64,000 nt of DNA from Nemophila menziesii (GCA_029959085.1 JARWIR010000011.1:12525840-12589839), one strand, 5' to 3'; numbered from the stretch's first letter, positions 33,001 to 46,189 are shown. Notes: a model not told the origin generated them from the letters alone. Translations and numbers: made by a program.

Positions 33001-33479
33001 TTTTTTAACATATATGATTTTGATGATATAATAAAAACTATCAGATTGAAAATTGCCTAAATTCTAACTAATGGATTGTCTCAATTTTCTCATACACTCA
33101 CATTTTCTCTATTCAATATTACTTCTATATTTATAATTTTCTTTGTGGAATAATGAGTTCAATGACAAAGTTTACTTGTTAAATGCTGATTCAACTCGTT
33201 TAATTAGTTAATATTTTTTAATATGGTCGGTTGTATTGAATGAGAGAGATTTATTGCTTTTGTATAAATTATTTAGTTATTCTCTATAGTTTATTTTTTG
33301 TGTTAATTGAAAAATGGGTCCCTGTGTTATGTGAAATAGCAAAAGATATCCGTGTTATACATTAAGATTAACATTACAAATATACCATCCATGCAGGTAT
33401 ATTAGCTAAATTTGGAATAACATACATTTATGTTGTACTTCATGATTCACAAGTAATATACTTCATGATACAGAACTAA
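30061..33479. other. AT-rich body of unit 1
   Basis: No recognisable gene on either strand; very AT-rich around 30,880-31,230. It matches the corresponding parts of units 2-4. The part up to about 32,470 is almost identical to unit 2 (36,817-39,225). It may include decayed introns and upstream sequence of the NLR gene. Confidence 0.6.
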
Positions 33480-33716
33480 GAAGAGATTGAAGCCCTTTGC
33501 AATCATGTGGGCGTCGATAAAACTGTTTTGAAATTGTGGCTACACTATAACAAAGCCACATTTGGAAAAAAAGAACACACTTCCGCTTCTGCTTCCGCCA
33601 CCCCAATCACCACCACCACCTCTATTGCTCCAATGTTTCGCAGTCGCAAGAAGGGTATTAACATTGGTGGAGCCTCAAGTGAAAGTGAGGAGTCTTGTGG
33701 TGATCGTGTGGTGTAG
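33480..33716 (+). pseudogene. ZF-HD homeobox gene 3' fragment, unit 1
   Basis: The end of a zinc-finger homeodomain (ZHD) transcription factor. It encodes the last part of the homeodomain: EIEALCN, then GVDKTVLKLWLHYNKATFGKK, the DNA-recognition helix region (the family has VLKVWMHNNK). An Ala/Ser/Thr-rich tail (TSASASATPITTTTS) and a stop at 33,714-33,716 follow. The zinc finger and the first two homeodomain helices are absent upstream. The W-L-H-x-N-K core is kept, but HNNK has become HYNK. The downstream 700 bp look like an old 3' flank shared by all units. Confidence 0.8.
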
Positions 33717-34429
33717 AGACTGATCTTCGTTCGGTTTGGTTGTTTGAGTTTTTTTTCTTTTTATATTTCGGTTTAGCCAGTTAAAAAATTCACTAAAAAA
33801 TCATATTAGTGTTTTAAGTTTTAGAGGTACAAATTAGAGATTAGGTAAATTTAATTAGTTCGTTTAAATCTCTAGAGTTATGTTCATTTGTCCTCTTTGT
33901 TCTCACCTAAGTTAAACTAAACCATTTTCACAGCTTATGTAACTTCTTTTTTAGTTTAGTATACATATATACTTTTTATCAAAATAAGGGGCCTAATTTA
34001 AATTTTTTACTTTAAAATTTCAAATTCCAAGATTCTGGTTTAAGTATATTGATGCATACTAATATATATTTCTTGGAAAAAAATAACTAAAACAATATGT
34101 ACATCAGATAAGTATTACCTTTGTAAATTATTAACAGTAAATTGTGTACAAAAAATTAGTACCACACCAAATTTTGGACATAAACAGTAATAGCAAGAGA
34201 ACATAATCAATTAATTAAAAAATCATGTGTTGTAATAAAGGAGTTATGCATTGATTAAGAGACTGTGAAAGCAACCTCAAGAAACTCTTCTAAGAGTTTG
34301 ATAAACTCTATTTGATACTGCAAGCTAACGTGTTTGCTCCTTGTATTTAATCCTTTTATTCCTTCTTGTAAATTTTATAATATATGTGACTAAATTTTAA
34401 AAAAAGTAAATGGACAATATTGGTCATTG

Positions 34430-35440
34430 AGTATAGCCGAGTTAGTGTATGTTATTTGTCACATGAAATGTGGGAGATTTTGGAGCCATCATATTAAGGT
34501 AGGGTGGATAATAAATAAACTATGGTTGGTCTCTATATCACAAAATATGAGCTTTTTTAATGGAGCTCGATAAAACCTCAAATGCAATGCATCAAAGATT
34601 CTCAAACATTGTAAACACCTTGAAGACTATTGGTCAAACCTACATCAACACAGGGAAATGCTAAAAATTTAATTATGTTCTTTCAAAGATATACAAGTCA
34701 AAGATAACGCCTACAAGAGACACAAAGGATCTCTAAAAATTGACGGTTCATGAGCTTATATAAAATCTAATGACGAAAGAACATGTGTTTGAAGACGATA
34801 TATAAAGAGACGAGGCTTTGAAAGAGAGTTAAAGAATGCATTGTCTTTCATGCTTCAATTATCAAGAAGAAGGAAAGAAAGGAAAAGAAGAAAAGTGAAG
34901 GGATGAGAATTCCTATGAAGAAGAGACTAGTGAAGATTAAGAACTGGCTATGTTGGCAAAAGATATGAAGAGATTCATAAGATATAAAAGATTTTCCAAA
35001 TAAGAAGCTCTCACACCCCATTTAAAAAGAATGTTAGAGCCATCAAGAAAGAAGAACCTACTTGCTATAATTGTATGAAGATAGGACATATCAAAAAATA
35101 TTTTCCTTTTTTACACAAAGAAAATTTAAGAAGGATACTCATTCAAATATCACTTGGGATGGTCAAAAGTGCGATGAATAAGAGAATGAAAGTTAGCGTG
35201 TGAACCAAGTCTTATTCTTGGCGGATATGAAAGATATGAAGATGCTACTTGATATGATAACCACTCAACACATTAGATGAATGACGATGGTTAACTCAAT
35301 ATGAATTAATGGTAAATGATGAGGTAACTTCTAAATATAGTATTTCTTTATCAAATGGCGTTACTAGTGAGGAAGATAGTCATGATGCTTTGAATTCTCT
35401 TATATAACTCACTACATTCTTAAATTATCATGCACAAACT
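34430..35440 (+). pseudogene. copia gag remnant, unit 2
   Basis: Degenerate copia gag starting in the middle of the domain. Recognisable parts: HEMWEILEPSY, the lysine-rich KKKERKEKKK stretch, ELAMLAKDMKRFIRYK, and a nearly complete knuckle EEPTCYNCMKIGHIKKYF in which the last Cys is Phe. Many stops and shifts. Confidence 0.8.
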
Positions 35441-35734
35441 TTCAACTATTATTTTTAGGTAAAAAAGTAATTCTCTATATGTAAAGCACTTTAACAATTT
35501 TTTGCATGGTGTTAGATGTATAGGTAAAAATAACTAGTACTCATTATCGAGGTCTTATTTGGAAACATTTTTTTGTTTTGGAAGCTAAAAGCACTACTGA
35601 ATGGAAGAAACTCTTTTAAAAACAATTGATTATTTGTAAAAATATTAAAAGTGTTTTAAAGGGGTTTATAAGTATAATATTCTAACATACTTTCATTATT
35701 ATTTTCACATTGTATTTTTATTGATATAATTTAT

Positions 35735-36040
35735 GTATTGAACAATAAAATAGAGATTTGGCGACACAATTTTTGTCCTTTGCCGACGATATTGGCGCCA
35801 TATACGTTGTCGACGCTACAACCAGCGTAGTCTACGTGAGCATCGTTTTTTTAAAAACGACGTTTTCAGTACATTGTCTCTATTGTGCATCGTTATTATG
35901 GACGTATATAACAAAGCGTCACCTACACCAGGAACATAGGTAGATAGGTTATAGGATTTGCGGACGCTTTACCTCATAGCTTCGACAAACGGATTATAGG
36001 TTTTGCAGACGCTTTACCACATAACGTCACCAAATGGGAA
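35735..36040. repeat. GC-rich subterminal-repeat-like block, unit 2
   Basis: Same block as 28,981-29,310. It keeps 'ggcgacacaatttttgtcc' and 'tgccgacgatattggcgcc' better than unit 1, and has the 'gcggacgcttta' repeats. Confidence 0.45.
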
Positions 36041-36306
36041 ATATAAAACATATTTACATAGAGTCGAGAAATGGGTGGAATTATGGTTGACACATTGACA
36101 CTTTGCGTGGCTAATTATTGCAAATAAATGTTGACATGAATAAATTATGTGTTACTAAATATTTTAAATATATATTAACACACAATTTATAATTTTTCCT
36201 GCAATAATACAAAGAAAGTACATATTGTTGAAGTTACTTTTTCGTAACTTTACACATGAATATATTGAATAGTTAACTCGAGAAAACAATCGACAATGTT
36301 GATTCG

Positions 36307-36816
36307 CTTATCATTAAAATTGTATAATTCCTCCCACATATCTCTAAGAGCTGCAACAGAGATTTTTTGATCTTTTGGAAATGAAACAAGTTCAAGGAAG
36401 CATTTCCCAAGCTTTTATTTTAATGCGTCTATACTAGGTTTTAGAGACTCACAGATATTGCTATTTGTAGTCAAAAAAAGCTTTAATTTATTTTACACAT
36501 GCCACCTTAGGCTCCTTAGAAAGTGATCTACCTACGACTTTGAATCCGACATAGCTTTTTACCACCTATCACCATTTCTCAATTGTACTAAAATAAGATA
36601 AATTTACTGTACCTTCTTCACTAAAAGGTCTTGATTCTTTAAAAGAAAATTTCTTAAAAGAAAATTTCTTGAAAAGAGTCATTGAAAATACATCATTCAA
36701 TAAGTTCAATTTGTACGTATCTAGTCCCCTTCACACATATCTTGACCTTAGCAAAACTTTTTAACCAGGTATTAAAAAAATAGATTAAGACCATACATCA
36801 TCAGGGTTTTCCTAAA
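36307..36816 (-). pseudogene. NLR NB-ARC fragment, unit 2
   Basis: Nearly identical to the unit 1 copy, with the same stops and the same kinase-2 deletion (36,795-36,810). Two or three base differences were seen, for example 'gaaaatacatc' for 'gaaactacatc'. A relic, not a gene. Confidence 0.7.
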
Positions 36817-39800
36817 AAAGACATCTACCATTTTGACAAAATTGCCCATTATAAGCACCCTTGATGAAAAGGAAAGACTCCTTCTAAGACATGGGACAAT
36901 ATTATAACATCAGTTTTCGTACACTTGTTTTCTATTTTGAGATTTCTCTACACATTGGCTTATTTTCTACTTCGAGATTGCTTCCACAAAATAATCTAAA
37001 AAAATTCTCCATTCCTTTTTTTCAAATCAATCATACATCAACCTAAACTGTGTTTGCAAGTGAGATCAATATACATGCCAAATGTTTAAAATTATTAACA
37101 ATTGAGTTAATAAACATCAAGATGTTTCAGAAAAAAATAAAAGTAGTATAGAAAAATATTCTTGCTAAAAACTCAGAAATTTCACTCACAAAATATGTAA
37201 TTTGATCGAACCTTCCACAATCCGAGAAAAATAACTTGGTATTACTTCAATGCACAATAAGGGCTTCTCCTTTTGTATCTTAGATCATCTGTAGCCACTA
37301 CTGCTAAATGAATATTTATTGGAAAAATAAATAAATTAAACAAGACAGTATAATAGAAAATTGTCTACTCTAACATCCCCTTAGTGAAATGTGAACATCA
37401 CTGTTCATAGGTAAAAGCAACCTTCTAGCATAAATATGACACTTTTTAGAAGAGAAAATACTGGACAAATGCTGGGGTCTGTGGGTGAGTCTAAATTGAT
37501 ATTTTTCTAGTAAATATAAACTTGGAAGATGAGTTTGACTAACAAAAAGAATAAAAATGGAAGAGAATAGTTTTAAGTTTTATGATTAATGTTATGGATT
37601 ATACTTATTTTTATTGTCCAAAAAAGAAGTTTATACTTGTTTTTTATTTTAAGTTCCCAAAAAAAAATACTTTTTATCTTAAAAATTACAATTGTTTTTA
37701 TTGGTTTAATTAAAAAATATGAAAATAATTTAATAGTTGTTAAAGGATAAAATAAAAGTAGATAATTATATTATATTAAAATAAAAAAATATTCATAATA
37801 TTATGTATATAATATTTATAATTACATATATATTTTTATTTAAATTAATAAAATCAAAATATAAATTTGAATATTGTATAAAATAATTAGCGTGTGTAAG
37901 TATATTATTATACATAAAAATAAAAATTTAATATTTTAGATACTTAATCATAGTTAAAAAACATTTATTTTAATCTAAATGGTTATTATACTTATAAATA
38001 GAGTTCTAGTTGAGATGGATATTTTACATGTTATCATTGGGTGAAAAACTTGTTGAAATGATTTGAGAAAATACACATGTCAAACACACAAATCATAGTA
38101 CAAAAACGAATTAATTCACAAATTTTATGAAAAAAATTCCAATTCAGATTTTGAGACAGTAAAATTCCAGGTCGTCAAAACCTAGATTAGGATTACTGAT
38201 TTAAGTATATTTATAGGTTTATGACCACTTAAGAGCCAAGGAAAAAACTTAATAATAGTAAACGAATCAATGAGACAAGTTCTCCCATTTGGTTCTAATT
38301 TACAAATTTGGAATACATTTAACGTGGTAAGTTCTCATATCTGGAATATCATTATTTAAAATGATCTATTTGAAATCTCACGAAGTGAATATGAATAGAC
38401 TATCGCACGAGGGAAGTAAACTACCGACATGATGAAATTATTTTAAAAATAAGAGTCCAAAAGTAATAACATTGAAAGAAAAATACATGAATATCAACGT
38501 TAGAAGATAAAAAAGACTCCTATGATAATTTATTTTTTAGAAAATACTCGCCCAAACAACAAACAACAAGAAAACCAAAACCAAACAATGGACCAAAATA
38601 AAAACAATTGTAATCAACTCCATAAAAAATAGTACTCTTACATAGAAATCAAAGCAACAAAGCTAACTACCACTCATACTTAAATATTCTTAAAACATAA
38701 ATGACACAATATTTGTAAGATATAATATTGATAATAATTCTACTAAAAAATTAATTAATTGATACTCGTGTCTAACACCAACACGACCCAAAAAACTAAC
38801 CACTTGGCTCATAACCCATAAACCCAAGTCATTTTAAATTATCAGATCATATCTTAACCTAAAAAAATGCCATACTTTAAATTTGTATCAAGTATATGGA
38901 ATGTCAAAACCTACTTTATCCTCTCTCATACTACCTTTGTTTTATCGTAGAACCTAAATTTGAATCCGTATGTGTTTTTTAGGTAATTATTTTTATTAGA
39001 GATTATTTTCAAAAAAAATAAAATAATTGCCTATTTTTATTACTGCATGGGGGTAGCGGATCTGGCCTTGTGTATATAATAATTAGTAATTTAAAGGGAA
39101 AGAAAAATATTAATTTCGCTAAGTAAGTATAATTATTTGGGTTGTTTTTTGTTTAATTGTACTCAGATGAATTATTATATGTTTCAGTATTTTTTTAGTA
39201 ACTTTTCTGTTGCATCTATTCAAAAATTATATTAATAAATAATTATAATATACTTGTAATTGAGGGTGTTTTATAGAAATCAAATCATTAATAGATGTAA
39301 TTTTTATAGTGAAATTTAATGAGATGTGTATAAAAATATTCAATGTATATTACTATATTTTACATAGGACCTCATGTCAAGAATAATATTATTACCTACA
39401 AAAAGAAAAAAAGAATAAGATTGTTGGACATGCCATTTCAATCAACCACCACAATCTAATTAGTTGTTGAGGTAAGATTCTTGTTAGTTTAGATTAAAAT
39501 TTTGTAGATTTTTATCTTTTTTCTAAAGGTTGTGCGCAGTATTAGCAGTTTAAGTGACATTTACCATTTCTTGTATAATTGGATGAAAAAGTAATAGACT
39601 AATATTAATTGTAAAATTCACACAACAAATTAAGTTATTTGGTGCTCATCCTAATTAGGTTTTTTAATTTTTAAACCATGAATTAATTTATTTTTATGTT
39701 AGAAAAAACTTATTATTTTATGGCCAAAATTATTAGTTATATTTAATTGATCTCTCTTTTGGAATATTATGATGTTTTACTGTCAAACTAATTATTTTTA

Positions 39801-39911
39801 ATATATATGATTTTGGTGATATAATAAAAAACTAAATATTAAAATTTGCCTAATTTGTAACTAATGGGTTGTCTCAATTTTCTCGATACACTCACATTTT
39901 CTCTATTGAAT
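36817..39911. other. AT-rich body of unit 2
   Basis: No gene seen. Matches unit 1 closely up to about 39,225, after which divergence rises sharply. Confidence 0.6.
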
Positions 39912-41682
39912 TGTAACGCCCTAGTTCAAACCTAACACCGACTAGGACGGTACATGCCACACTCCCCAAGAGTAGGATCCCTTCGGAAGTGCAAGGCCAA
40001 ACTCAACGGTCAAATAACACAATTAGAGTAGTCCAAGCTATGTTCAGTAAATAGGATTCTTACTAGATAATAATTCTTAATCCAACCCATACAAAAGTAT
40101 CTAAACCTGACAACCCATACAAAAGTATCTAAACAAAATCATACAAAACTCAACTTAAATTTGACTAAGTATACTAAAAAAATACAAGAAGAAAGTAAAT
40201 TGTTTCCAAAACAGTAAGCTAATTTAGAAGCTACTCGGGCCATGGTCTAATGACATTCTCGCTCCTGATTCTCACCTTGTTATCCCTGATCTGAAAAATA
40301 TACATCATAGAGAAAAAAATACAAAGAGGGTGAGCGAATCAACTTGCTTAGTAAAGAGGGGTCTCCTGAAAGACGAAAATGCAAGGACAAGAGTGAAATT
40401 AAATGAATGGAGTACCAAAGAAAATGCACGATATTAAGCCATTACAAAATCCTGAAATACAACGAAATGAAGTACACTACATGATGACTCAATAATAGTA
40501 ACGTATAACTTTACAATCGTCCGGCAACACGTAACACACAATAACACAAGGCGGCCCCATACATTGGGCAACCCTACACATGGGTTGATGTGGCCTTATA
40601 CACTAGGACAGGGTTCTGAGATCTCGACACATACGACACTCTCGTACTTCACGGGAATAAACCACCACGAGTCAAAATTTCACAACTGACCCAAACAGAA
40701 ACTTCAAACATAAACAAACAGATAATGGTTGAGTCATATTAAGTCTGATAAGTAAATATAAATATACTGTTTATTTTAAGATTAAAGAAATACAAATTTG
40801 CAGACTTCTAGTTATCTAGTTTTGTGGTTGATCAATTTTTTATTTGTTTATCTTACCATATACAACTAAATTCTTATATAATCTATAGCATTAATTTCCA
40901 AATTCATAACTTATAATTACTTTTGTTCTTTTCTTTCCGATTCAGTTTAAATTTGAAATACATAATTAACCATTACATGTCCTATAACACTAAATTCTAA
41001 TCACAAAAGTTTATTTTCTTTTCTCTAATTTTCTTTTCAGACCAGTAGCCACCATTACCTCTTTTTCTTTTCATTCCTTTTGAAGTCAAAGAACAAACAT
41101 TTTATATAAGCATAAGAAGTATCTAAATTAATTACCATAAATAATTTACATATTTGTTAACAGCCAGGAATGAAGATATCTATTAAAATTAGTTTTTTGT
41201 TCCTTGAGACTAACCGTCTCAACCGAGGGAACATAAAAAATTCAATAGGAATTCTTTTCCTACTAGTAGGAATAGTAAATAAAAACTTAAAAAATAGAAG
41301 AGGATAATTTATAAGAAATCAAAGGAGCATGATTTAAGACACATATATGATATCAAAAGGAGGAAAGCAGAAACCCTACTTACCGTTTAATGTTTGATAG
41401 ACGATTACTAGGTTGCCCCACCAGTATTTTCCCGCTCGTTTTGATCGCCGGCTGCAAGGTAACTTAATTAATAATTCTCTTCCTTTTCTTATTTGACTCC
41501 CTCCTCCTTCACACAGAGGACGCTCATGTACATATAATACTAAAAAGAGGTCTGCTAAATGGGCTCATACTTAAATGGGTTTCAAATATTAATTGGGCTA
41601 TCAAATATAAACTTTCCCAATTTATAAGGACTAAACAATAAATAATATAAAAATAAAAATGTTTACTGCTAGTGATGGGTCA
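39912..41682 (+). mobile_element. probable solo LTR (Ty3, Tekay/Del-like) inserted in unit 2
   Basis: A 1.77 kb block absent from units 1, 3 and 4. It starts TGTAACGCCCTAG, like many plant Ty3 LTRs (TGTAACACCC), and ends GGGTCA. Inside is 'gggtgagcgaatcaacttgcttagtaaag', similar in form to the 'ggtgag...ctcagtaag' motif I recall in Tekay/Del LTRs. No coding sequence is seen. The flanks TGAAT and TTAAT agree at four of five bases, a weak target duplication; about 20 bp of the unit are missing at the right junction. Confidence 0.6.
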
Positions 41683-42031
41683 TTAATTTTTTCTGTGGAA
41701 TAATGAGTTCAATGACAAAGTTTACTTGTTAAATGCTGATTTTATCTGTTTAATTAGTTACTATTTTTTTAATATGGGCGGGTTGTATTGAATGAGAGAG
41801 ATTTATTGTTTTTGTATATATGACTTAGTTATTCTCTATAGTTTATTTTTTATGTTAATTAAAAAATAGGTCCTTATGTTATGTGAAATAGCAAAATATA
41901 TCCATGTTATACATTACTATAAACATTACAAGTATACCATATATGCAGGTATATTAGCTAAATTTGGAATAATATACATGTATGTTGTACTTCATGATTC
42001 ACATGTAATATACTTCATGATTCAGAACTAA

Positions 42032-42279
42032 GAAGAGATTGAAGCCCTTTGCAATGATGTGGGCGTCGATAAAACTGTGTTGAAAGTGTGGCTACACAAT
42101 AACAAAGCCACACTTGGAAAAAAGAACACACTTCTGCTTCTGCTTCCTCTTCTGCCACCCCAATCACCACCACCACCACCACCTCCATTGCTCCAAAGTT
42201 TCACAACCGCAAGAAGGGTATCAACATTGGTAGATTCTCAAGTGCAAGTGAGGAGTTTCGTGGTCATCGTATGGTGTAG
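42032..42279 (+). pseudogene. ZF-HD homeobox gene 3' fragment, unit 2
   Basis: The best kept homeodomain end: EEIEALCND, then VGVDKTVLKVWLHNNKATLG followed by KK. After this one A is missing in the A-run near 42,120 compared with unit 1, so the Ala/Ser/Thr tail is out of frame and reads NTLLLLLPLLPPQ. Upstream homeodomain helices are absent. Confidence 0.8.
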
Positions 42280-42989
42280 AGACTGGATCTTCTTTGGGTT
42301 TGGTTGTTTAAGTTTTTTTTCTTTTTCAGTTTAGCCGGTTAAAAAATCATATTAGTGTTTTAAGTTTTAGAAGTACAAATTAGAGATTAAGGTAAATTAA
42401 ATTTGTTCGTTTAAATCTCTAGAGTTATGTTTATTTGTCCTCTTAGTTCTCACCTAAGTTAAACCAAACCATTTTCACAGCTTATGTAACTTCTTTTTTA
42501 GTTTAGTATACATAATTACTTTTTATCAAAAGAAGGGGCCTAATTTAAATTTTTACTTAAAACCTTCCAATTCCAAGATTCAGGTTCGAGTAACGATGTA
42601 AGCCCATAAATAATCTACAAGGATTGATGCATAAAAATATATTTCTTGGCAAAAATAACTAAAATAATATGTACATTGGATAGGTATTACCTTTGTAACT
42701 TATTAACAGTAAATTGTGTATAAAAAGTTTTGTACTACACCAAATTATGGACATAAACACTGATAGCAAGAGAACATAATCGATTAACTAAAAAAATCAC
42801 GTGTTGTAACCGCAAGAAATCTTCAAAGAGTTCGATAATAACTGGAAACTCTATTTGATACAGCAAACTAACATGTTTTCTCCTTGTATTTAATCCCTTT
42901 ATTCCTTCTTGTAAAATTTATAATATAAGTGACTAAATTGTCAAAAAGTTAAATGGACAATATTGGTCATTTCCCTTTCTTTCTTTCTT
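42280..42989. other. 3' flank of ZF-HD fragment, unit 2
   Basis: Conserved with 33,717-34,423 and 50,581-51,330. No gene. It ends at the start of copia LTR debris. Confidence 0.6.
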
Positions 42990-44016
42990 TATCTAATTTA
43001 TGTTTGTGATGTTTGACTGTGTCACAAAACAATGGAAGGGACTAGTTCTCACCGATCATCTGTATCAGATATTGATGTAGTAGGAAGTTGAGAAAAAGGA
43101 GAAATGAAAGTAAACTTAAAACTCAAGTATTATTTTGAGGTTTCCCCCCTAAGTCTACCTTGACAGGATTTAGGAGGAATACAAAAACATGGCTATTGTG
43201 TATGTATCATACAATTCTCCCTTAGATAATAGTCACAAAACAAGGCTAGTGAGGATTTCTTGCTAGTTCTCGAGCTAAACTCTCATAAATCTTCTCTTCC
43301 ATATGTTATTTTCATGTCCTTGCTTTTCTTTATTCAAATTAGTTATTAATTGTTTAAAGTCATAAAACAAAATAAATATTTTAGTGTCTTTAGCGTATTA
43401 TCTTATCAACTCCTTTTATTGGACTAAGTAATTGAATTATTTATAGCTTACTTTCATAGATCCTGAGAACGAATCTTACATATCAATTATGTCTTGCAAA
43501 AGATCTGTGCATTTGCAGTGAGTTTCTCGTAGTGGTATAAGGTGTTTGTTCTTTTATTTATATCATTATTTTATCATACCCTTTCAACCACCAGGTTATA
43601 CTTAGTTCCTCGTGATTGTAATAGAACATATATTTGCTTCAATTATGTGAAGTGGTTGTAAAGGGTTTGTGTTCTAACCGCCGGGTTAAAGAGACATGAA
43701 GATTAGGTGAGAATCTTGCAAATACTAAGGTGGACACCTTAGTTAGTTGAGTAGGAAAACTAAACCATTCTACATCGTTGTGTATCTTTTTTCCCTACAC
43801 TCTTTACAATCCCCACTCTATATGTTCAATTAAGTTATTTTGTGAATATTACATCTCTTAGTATCTATTAACTTTCTCTAACTTATGGTATTCTAGATAA
43901 CTTACAGAATAAAATCTTATATTGTCTTTTAATTTTATCTACTTGAAATAAAATCAGCCTATTAATTTCCATTGTCATATTCAATCCATTTTCTAGGACT
44001 TATATTGAATATTAGT
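42990..44016 (+). mobile_element. degenerate copia LTR, unit 3
   Basis: Lies directly upstream of a tRNA-Met-type primer site and gag. It has parts usual for copia LTR ends: 'gtggttgtaaagggtttgtg', 'agaatcttgcaaatactaag' and 'ctacatcgttgtgtat'. A second copy is at 51,331-52,365. The exact left end is not clear. Confidence 0.6.
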
Positions 44017-44030
44017 TGGTATCAAATCCT
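44017..44030 (+). other. copia primer binding site, unit 3
   Basis: TGGTATCAAATCCT, a mutated form of TGGTATCAGAGC, complementary to the initiator tRNA-Met 3' end and used by most plant copia elements. It lies about 40 bp before the gag ATG at 44,072. Confidence 0.75.
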
Positions 44031-44071
44031 AGCTCTATTTTTTACTTAACATTTTCTAGAGTAGAAACAAC

Positions 44072-45335
44072 ATGGATACTAACCAACCCGAAGGTTCATG
44101 CTCTACTAGACCTCCGCCCTTTTCAAGTATAAACTACTTTGAGTGGGAGAAAAGAAATGAGATTTATATCAAAGGATTGACTATATTTTATGGATGGTTA
44201 TGAAAGATGGTATTAGGTTCCTTTCCAATATGAAACTGGCATAATGATGAAAGGTCACAAAGAGCTCACTCCTAATGATATATCCAAACTCACCAACAAA
44301 AACAATGCAATGGATACACTCACTTGCAATTTGAGTGTCATTGAGTATAATCGAGTTATTTAATATTATTCGCCTCATGAAATGTGGGAGCTTTTGGAGC
44401 CATCATATAAAGGTAGTGTGGGTATCAAATAAACTATGGTTGGTCTCTATATCACAAAATATGAGTTTTTTTGAATAGAGCCCGATAAAACCTCAAATGC
44501 AATGCATCAAATATTCTCAAACATCGTAAACACTTTAAAGACTATTGGTAAAACCTACAACAACAAAGACCAATGCTAGAAAGATAACGCTTACAAGAGA
44601 CACAAAGGATCTCTAAAAATTGACGGTACATGAGCTTATATGAAATATCATGACAAAAGAACATGTATTGAAAGATGAAATATTAAGAGATGATGCTTTG
44701 AAATATAGTTCAAAAATCCATTGCCTTTCATGCTTCAATTAGCAAGAAGAAGAAAAGAAAGGAAAAGAATAAAAGTTAAGGGGAAAAGAATTCCTATGAA
44801 GAAGATACTAGTGAAGATTAAGAACTAGCTATGTTGGCAAAAGATATGAAGAGATTTATAAGATATAAAAGATATTCCAAAGAAGAAGCTCTCACACTAC
44901 TTTTAAAAAGAATGTGATAGCCATCAAGTAAGAAGAATCTACTTGCTATAGTTGTAAGAAGTTATGACATACCAAAAAAAAATTCCTTTTTTACGCAAAG
45001 AAAATCTAAGAAGGTTATTCATTAAAATATCACATGGGATGGTCGAAATACCGATGAATAAGAGAATAAAAGCTAGCATGTTAACCTAGTCTCATTCTTG
45101 GTGAATATGAAAAATATGAGGATGCTACTTGATATGATAACCTCTCAACACAATAGAAGAATGACGATGGTTAACTCACTATGAATTAATGGTAAAAATG
45201 ATGAGGTAACTTCTAATTATAGTATTTCTTTAACAAATTGTGATATAAGTGAAAGATAGTCATGATGCTTTTAATTCTCTTATATAACTCATTGCATTCT
45301 TAGAATATCATGCACAGACTTTCAACTACTTTTTT
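44072..45335 (+). pseudogene. copia gag remnant, unit 3
   Basis: It keeps the gag start: MDTNQPEGSCSTRPPPFSSI, then YFEWEKRNEIYIKG, then frames break. Further on come the CNLSVIEYNRV, HEMWELLEPSY, ISKKKKRKEKNKS and EDQELAMLAK-type blocks and a ruined knuckle (TCYSCKKL, stop, HTKK). No protease or pol follows. Confidence 0.85.
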
Positions 45336-45612
45336 AGGTAACAAAGTAATTCTCTATGTGTAAAGCACTTTAACAATTTTTTGCATGGTGTTAATTGTAT
45401 TGGTAACAATAACTAGTACTCATTATTGAGGTCTTGTTAGGAATTTTTTTTCATTTTGGAAAATAAAAGCACTTATGAATGGAAGAAACTCATTTAAAAA
45501 AATTAATTAATTGGAAAAATATTAAAAGTGTTTTAAAGGGGTTTTTAAGTATAATTTTTAAACATACTTTCATTATTATTTTCACGCTGTATTTTTGTTG
45601 ATATTATTTATG

Positions 45613-45945
45613 TATTGAACAAGAAAATAGAGATTTGGAGACACAATTTTTGTCCTTTGCCGACTATATCGGCGCGTCGCCATATATATTGTTGATGCTA
45701 CAACCAGCGTCGTCTACGCGAGTGTTGTTTTTGTAATAACGACGCTTTCGGTACATCGTACCTATTATGGGTCGTTATTATGGACGTATATAACAAAGCG
45801 TCACCTACACCAGGAGCATCGGCAAATAGGTTATAGGGTTTGCGGACGCTTTACCTTATTGCTTCGGCAAACCGGTTATAGGTTTTGCAGACTCTTTACC
45901 ACATAACGTCAGCAAATGGGTTATAGATTTTGTAGGCTGTCATAC
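45613..45945. repeat. GC-rich subterminal-repeat-like block, unit 3
   Basis: Same block as in the other units: 'acaagaaaatagagatttgg', 'tgccgactatatcggcgcg', and 'gcggacgcttta' repeats. Confidence 0.45.
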
Positions 45946-46189
45946 ATAGAGTCAAGAAATGGGTGGAATAATTGTTGACACATTTACACTTTGCGTGGCT
46001 AATTATTTCAAATAAATATTAACATAAATAAATTATGTGTTACTAAATATTTTTAATATATATTAACACATAATTTATACTTTTTCATGCAATAATAAAA
46101 AGAAAGTACATATTGGTGAAGTTACTAATTTTGTAACTTTACACATGAATATATTGAATAGATAATTCGAGAAAACCATCGACAATATT

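Larger units (their letters stand above)
27570..34423. repeat. composite tandem unit 1
   Basis: First of four copies of a mixed unit. Order: copia gag debris (27,570-28,690), GC-rich CACTA-like block (28,981-29,310), antisense NB-ARC fragment (29,550-30,060), AT-rich DNA, ZF-HD fragment (33,480-33,716), tail to 34,423. It is truncated on the left by fusion to a LINE piece. The matching landmarks occur at 35,458, 45,338 and 52,734 (gag end) and at 42,032, 50,350 and 57,478 (ZF-HD) in the other units. Confidence 0.9.
34424..42970. repeat. composite tandem unit 2
   Basis: Second copy, with the same order as unit 1. It lacks the copia LTR and 5' gag because of a deletion at 34,424-34,429, and carries an extra 1.77 kb insertion (39,912-41,682). 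From about 36,095 to 39,225 it differs from unit 1 at fewer than 20 positions by eye. Confidence 0.9.

Noticed and set aside
40500..41450. Host gene in the unit 2 insertion
   Set aside because: No open frame or exon pattern; the block starts like a Ty3 LTR and is absent from the sister units.
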